Assembly (NCBI GenBank): GCA_021739805.1
Contig: JAIPBB010000095.1
Location: 1 to 16,446, forward strand
Reading direction: 5' to 3'
Source of the DNA: Saprospiraceae bacterium
GTDB lineage: Bacteria; Bacteroidota; Bacteroidia; Bacteroidales; JAIPBB01
Length of the DNA: 16,446 nucleotides
Position 1 is the stretch's first letter, and each line of letters starts with the position of its first letter. The notes beneath the pieces are model-generated. The model was not told where the DNA came from and ran no database searches. It worked only from the letters and a program-made list of their open reading frames with translations. Both the position numbers and the translations under genes were made by a program. Positions 14,630-16,446 of the stretch are shown piece by piece.

Positions 14630-14637
14630 TAAATTTG
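14630..14637 (+). promoter_or_regulatory. Candidate -7 box of the acetyltransferase gene
   Basis: TAAATTTG matches TAnnTTTG exactly and lies 36 bases before the ATG at 14674. No good -33 partner is visible. If real, it excludes the upstream ATG at 14635, which would overlap the box. Confidence 0.35.
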
Positions 14638-14673
14638 TTATATTGCGGTTATAATATAATTTCAAAAATCCAC

Positions 14674-15786
14674 ATGACCATCCATAAAGTCAATTCACCA
14701 AATGATTTAAGAGATTTTATAAAATTTCCATATCATTTGTATAAAAAAGATTCTATTTGGATCCCACCTTTGCGTAGTGAAATCAAAGCACAGTTTAACA
14801 AAAAAAAGAATCCCTTTCTTGAACATTGTAAATGGCAACTTTTTCTTTTAAAAGACAAAAAAAAGATTATTGGACGAATTGCGGCATTTATTGATAATCT
14901 GGCAATGGATTTCTGGAAAGAACGAATTGGTTTCTTCGGTTACTTTGAATGTATTCAAGATGAACAAGCATCAAAAATACTTTTAAATTCTGCTAGAAGC
15001 TGGCTTCAGGAACAAAAGTGTTCTTCTATGCGTGGTCCCTGGAGTTTTGTTTCACAGGAATGGGGAATGGTGGTTGATGGATTCACACCTTCACCCGTAA
15101 TTATGGCTCCTTACAATCCTCCTTTTTACAATAATTTTTTGACTGATTATGGATTGAAAAAAGTAAAAGACCTTTTATGCTGGCAAATATCAATTGAAGA
15201 TGGCTATCGTATTCCAGAACGAATTATTAAATTGACAGATGCTATAACTGAACGTTATGGTATAACAATTCGCCAGTTAAATATGAAGGATTACGATAAT
15301 GAAATCCTAAAGATTATTGAACTTTCGAATAAATGCCTGATTGAAAACTGGGGTTACTCACCGGCAACTGAAGCAGAAGGAAAAGCAATGGCAAAGGATG
15401 TGAAACAAATCATTCAAGCTAAAGGTGTCCTTTTCGCTCAAGATAAAAACGCTAATGATATTGGATTTGCAATAGTTCTGCCTGATATAAACTCCCTTCT
15501 CAAAGGCTTAAACGGAGGTTTATTTCCTTTCGGCTTTATAAAACTTTTATGGGGAATACCACGATTGAAACGATACAGAATGTTTGCATTAGCAGTTATC
15601 CCTGAATATCAAGGCAAAGCTGTGGATAGTGTTATGTATCGTGCATTGAATGAATCGCTCTACTCAAAAGATTTATGGATGGAAGTAAACTATGTTTTGG
15701 AAGATAATATGCCTATGGTTAATGCAATGAAAAAGCTGGAAGCAAAGCCTTCAAGATGTTATCGGGTTTATGAAATGGAAATTTGA
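14674..15786 (+). CDS. GNAT-superfamily N-acetyltransferase-like protein (YghO-like)
   Basis: 370 residues from the ATG at 14674; a longer frame from 14635 adds 13 residues and overlaps the promoter candidate. The N-terminal half (about 1-175) starts with a VNSPNDLRDFIKFPYHLYKK segment and WIPPLRSEI, then FLLKDKKKIIGRIAAFIDN. The second half (about 195-370) is a GNAT fold with FALAVIPEYQGKAVDSVMYR (about 304-323), the acetyl-CoA pyrophosphate-binding loop in relaxed form, and a closing EDNMPMVNAMKKLEAKP helix. The plan recalls E. coli YghO-type proteins. No signal peptide or membrane segment is seen. Substrate is unknown. The gene stands alone, with no clear terminator after it. Confidence 0.85.
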   Translation: MTIHKVNSPNDLRDFIKFPYHLYKKDSIWIPPLRSEIKAQFNKKKNPFLEHCKWQLFLLKDKKKIIGRIAAFIDNLAMDFWKERIGFFGYFECIQDEQASKILLNSARSWLQEQKCSSMRGPWSFVSQEWGMVVDGFTPSPVIMAPYNPPFYNNFLTDYGLKKVKDLLCWQISIEDGYRIPERIIKLTDAITERYGITIRQLNMKDYDNEILKIIELSNKCLIENWGYSPATEAEGKAMAKDVKQIIQAKGVLFAQDKNANDIGFAIVLPDINSLLKGLNGGLFPFGFIKLLWGIPRLKRYRMFALAVIPEYQGKAVDSVMYRALNESLYSKDLWMEVNYVLEDNMPMVNAMKKLEAKPSRCYRVYEMEI

Positions 15787-16143
15787 TTCTTGAAAGAATA
15801 ACAGGAAAATTAATACTTAAATAGATTTATTAAAATGCACACCGGATAAAAATACAGACCAACAGGAGGTTTTAGTAATCGCATTCCTGATGTTAACCCT
15901 AAAGGATGTTTATTTAACTTTATAATATTGGTTTCATATGGAGATTTAACAATTATGAAGCTAAAGACAAATTAGAGTTTGAAGGGGAAAGTTTGGTGAG
16001 ATAAATATAATTTGATTTAAAAACAAGGAACATCGATTAACGATTTGCGAACTGGCTAATCTGAAATCTAAAACCTACAATGAGCAAAGTATCGATATTC
16101 ATTATTCGATATTCAGAATTTGCAGTTTATCTTCCATAAAGAT
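15787..16143. other. Gene-free AT-rich stretch with degenerate short repeats
   Basis: No open frame with a coherent protein pattern is found here. A tandem 14-base repeat (TCGATATTCATTAT, 16092-16105, then TCGATATTCAGAAT, 16106-16119) and a nearby TCGATTAACGATTTGCGA (about 16034-16051) are low-complexity sequence of a kind common between Bacteroidota genes. No terminator for the preceding gene is evident; ATTCTT/AAGAAT at 15786-15799 has no T tract. Confidence 0.5.
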
Positions 16144-16424
16144 TAATAATGTCGCCACTACGTGGCTTATAATTTATTTCGGATTGTGTTATTACCATAA
16201 TATTGCACCTACGGTGCTTTATCAATTGAAAAAATAAAAGTGACATAAGCTCAACAATATGTTTAAAATTACCAAACAGAAACAATATCTGTACAGTAAG
16301 TTCGACTTTATGGTATAAAATCATAAACCAGAAACAATAGTAGCATCGTAGGTGCGATATTATGGTAGAAAATTATAATTGAAATGAACAATAGCCACAT
16401 AGTGGCGACATTATGGTAGAAATA
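16144..16424. repeat. Array of short palindromic repeats in two orientations, period about 51 bp
   Basis: Unit: TACCATAAT(A/G)T(C) leading into a 5-bp stem, 3-base loop, 5-bp stem. Forward units: GCCAC-TAC-GTGGC (16154-16166) and GCACC-TAC-GGTGC (16205-16217). Inverted units: GCATC-GTA-GGTGC (16343-16355) and GCCAC-ATA-GTGGC (16394-16406), each followed by the complement ATTATGGTAGA. A degenerate inverted unit at 16279-16320 aligns without gaps to 16331-16372. Stem centres lie 51 apart in both arms. They resemble REP/BIME-type elements. An apparent 65-residue frame across them (16127-16324, minus) is made of repeat sequence and is not a gene. Confidence 0.8.
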
Positions 16425-16446
16425 AATAAAAAAATAACACAAGTCT

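Noticed and set aside
15840..16010. Remnant of a gene in the 3' tail (short frames reading NPKGCLFNFIILV or NNYEAKDKLEFEGE)
   Set aside because: The frames are short, in different phases and match no family that I recognise.
16144..16424. CRISPR array
   Set aside because: Units are palindromic in two orientations and poorly conserved, with only five copies, and no cas gene is nearby.

Overview
The window looks like a chromosome segment from a member of the Bacteroidota. It is AT-rich. Four proteins carry the C-terminal sorting domain of the type IX secretion system (T9SS). Several putative promoters match the Bacteroidota -7 box TAnnTTTG, and most starts lack a purine-rich Shine-Dalgarno site. 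No tRNA, rRNA, CRISPR array, transposase or phage gene was seen. The genus cannot be told from the sequence.

Layout. (1) 1-3140, plus strand: two secreted T9SS cargo proteins, one with an Omp28/thioredoxin-like domain carrying CGPC. Each is followed by a clear intrinsic terminator. (2) 3146-6008, minus strand: a four-gene operon with a well-formed promoter and terminator. It encodes a seven-bladed YCF48/BNR-like propeller with T9SS tail, a Fibrobacter-type paralogous-domain protein with T9SS tail, a lipoprotein with a probable surface-export signal, and a 60-residue protein. (3) 6078-11688: a signalling block. A stand-alone NarL-type receiver without an output domain (minus) is followed by a DUF4197 lipoprotein (plus). 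Then comes a minus-strand operon with two tandem paralogous TPR histidine kinases and a LuxR-type response regulator, joined by 8-nt start/stop overlaps. The second kinase ends just after its H-box helix and has no ATP-binding domain. (4) 11862-12767: a TraB/GumN-family protein. (5) 12836-14374, minus: two Hsp20 chaperones and a lipoprotein in one probable operon. (6) 14403-14570: a decayed second copy of the 3' end of the TraB/GumN gene, so homologous sequence flanks the Hsp20 operon in direct orientation. (7) 14674-15786: a GNAT-like acetyltransferase. (8) 15787-16446: a gene-free tail with an array of short palindromic repeats in two opposing orientations, with a period near 51 bp.

How the genes may work together. 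The complete kinase (HK2) probably senses through its TPR domain and phosphorylates the LuxR-type regulator. The ATPase-less kinase (HK1) keeps the phospho-accepting histidine and could only be active if phosphorylated in trans, for example in a mixed dimer with HK2. The receiver-only protein is a close paralogue of the regulator's receiver and could compete for phosphate. Its promoter is nearly the same as that of the T9SS operon next to it, which hints at co-expression. The pairing of a kinase without its ATPase and a regulator without its DNA-binding domain, beside complete versions of each, is the most unusual feature here.
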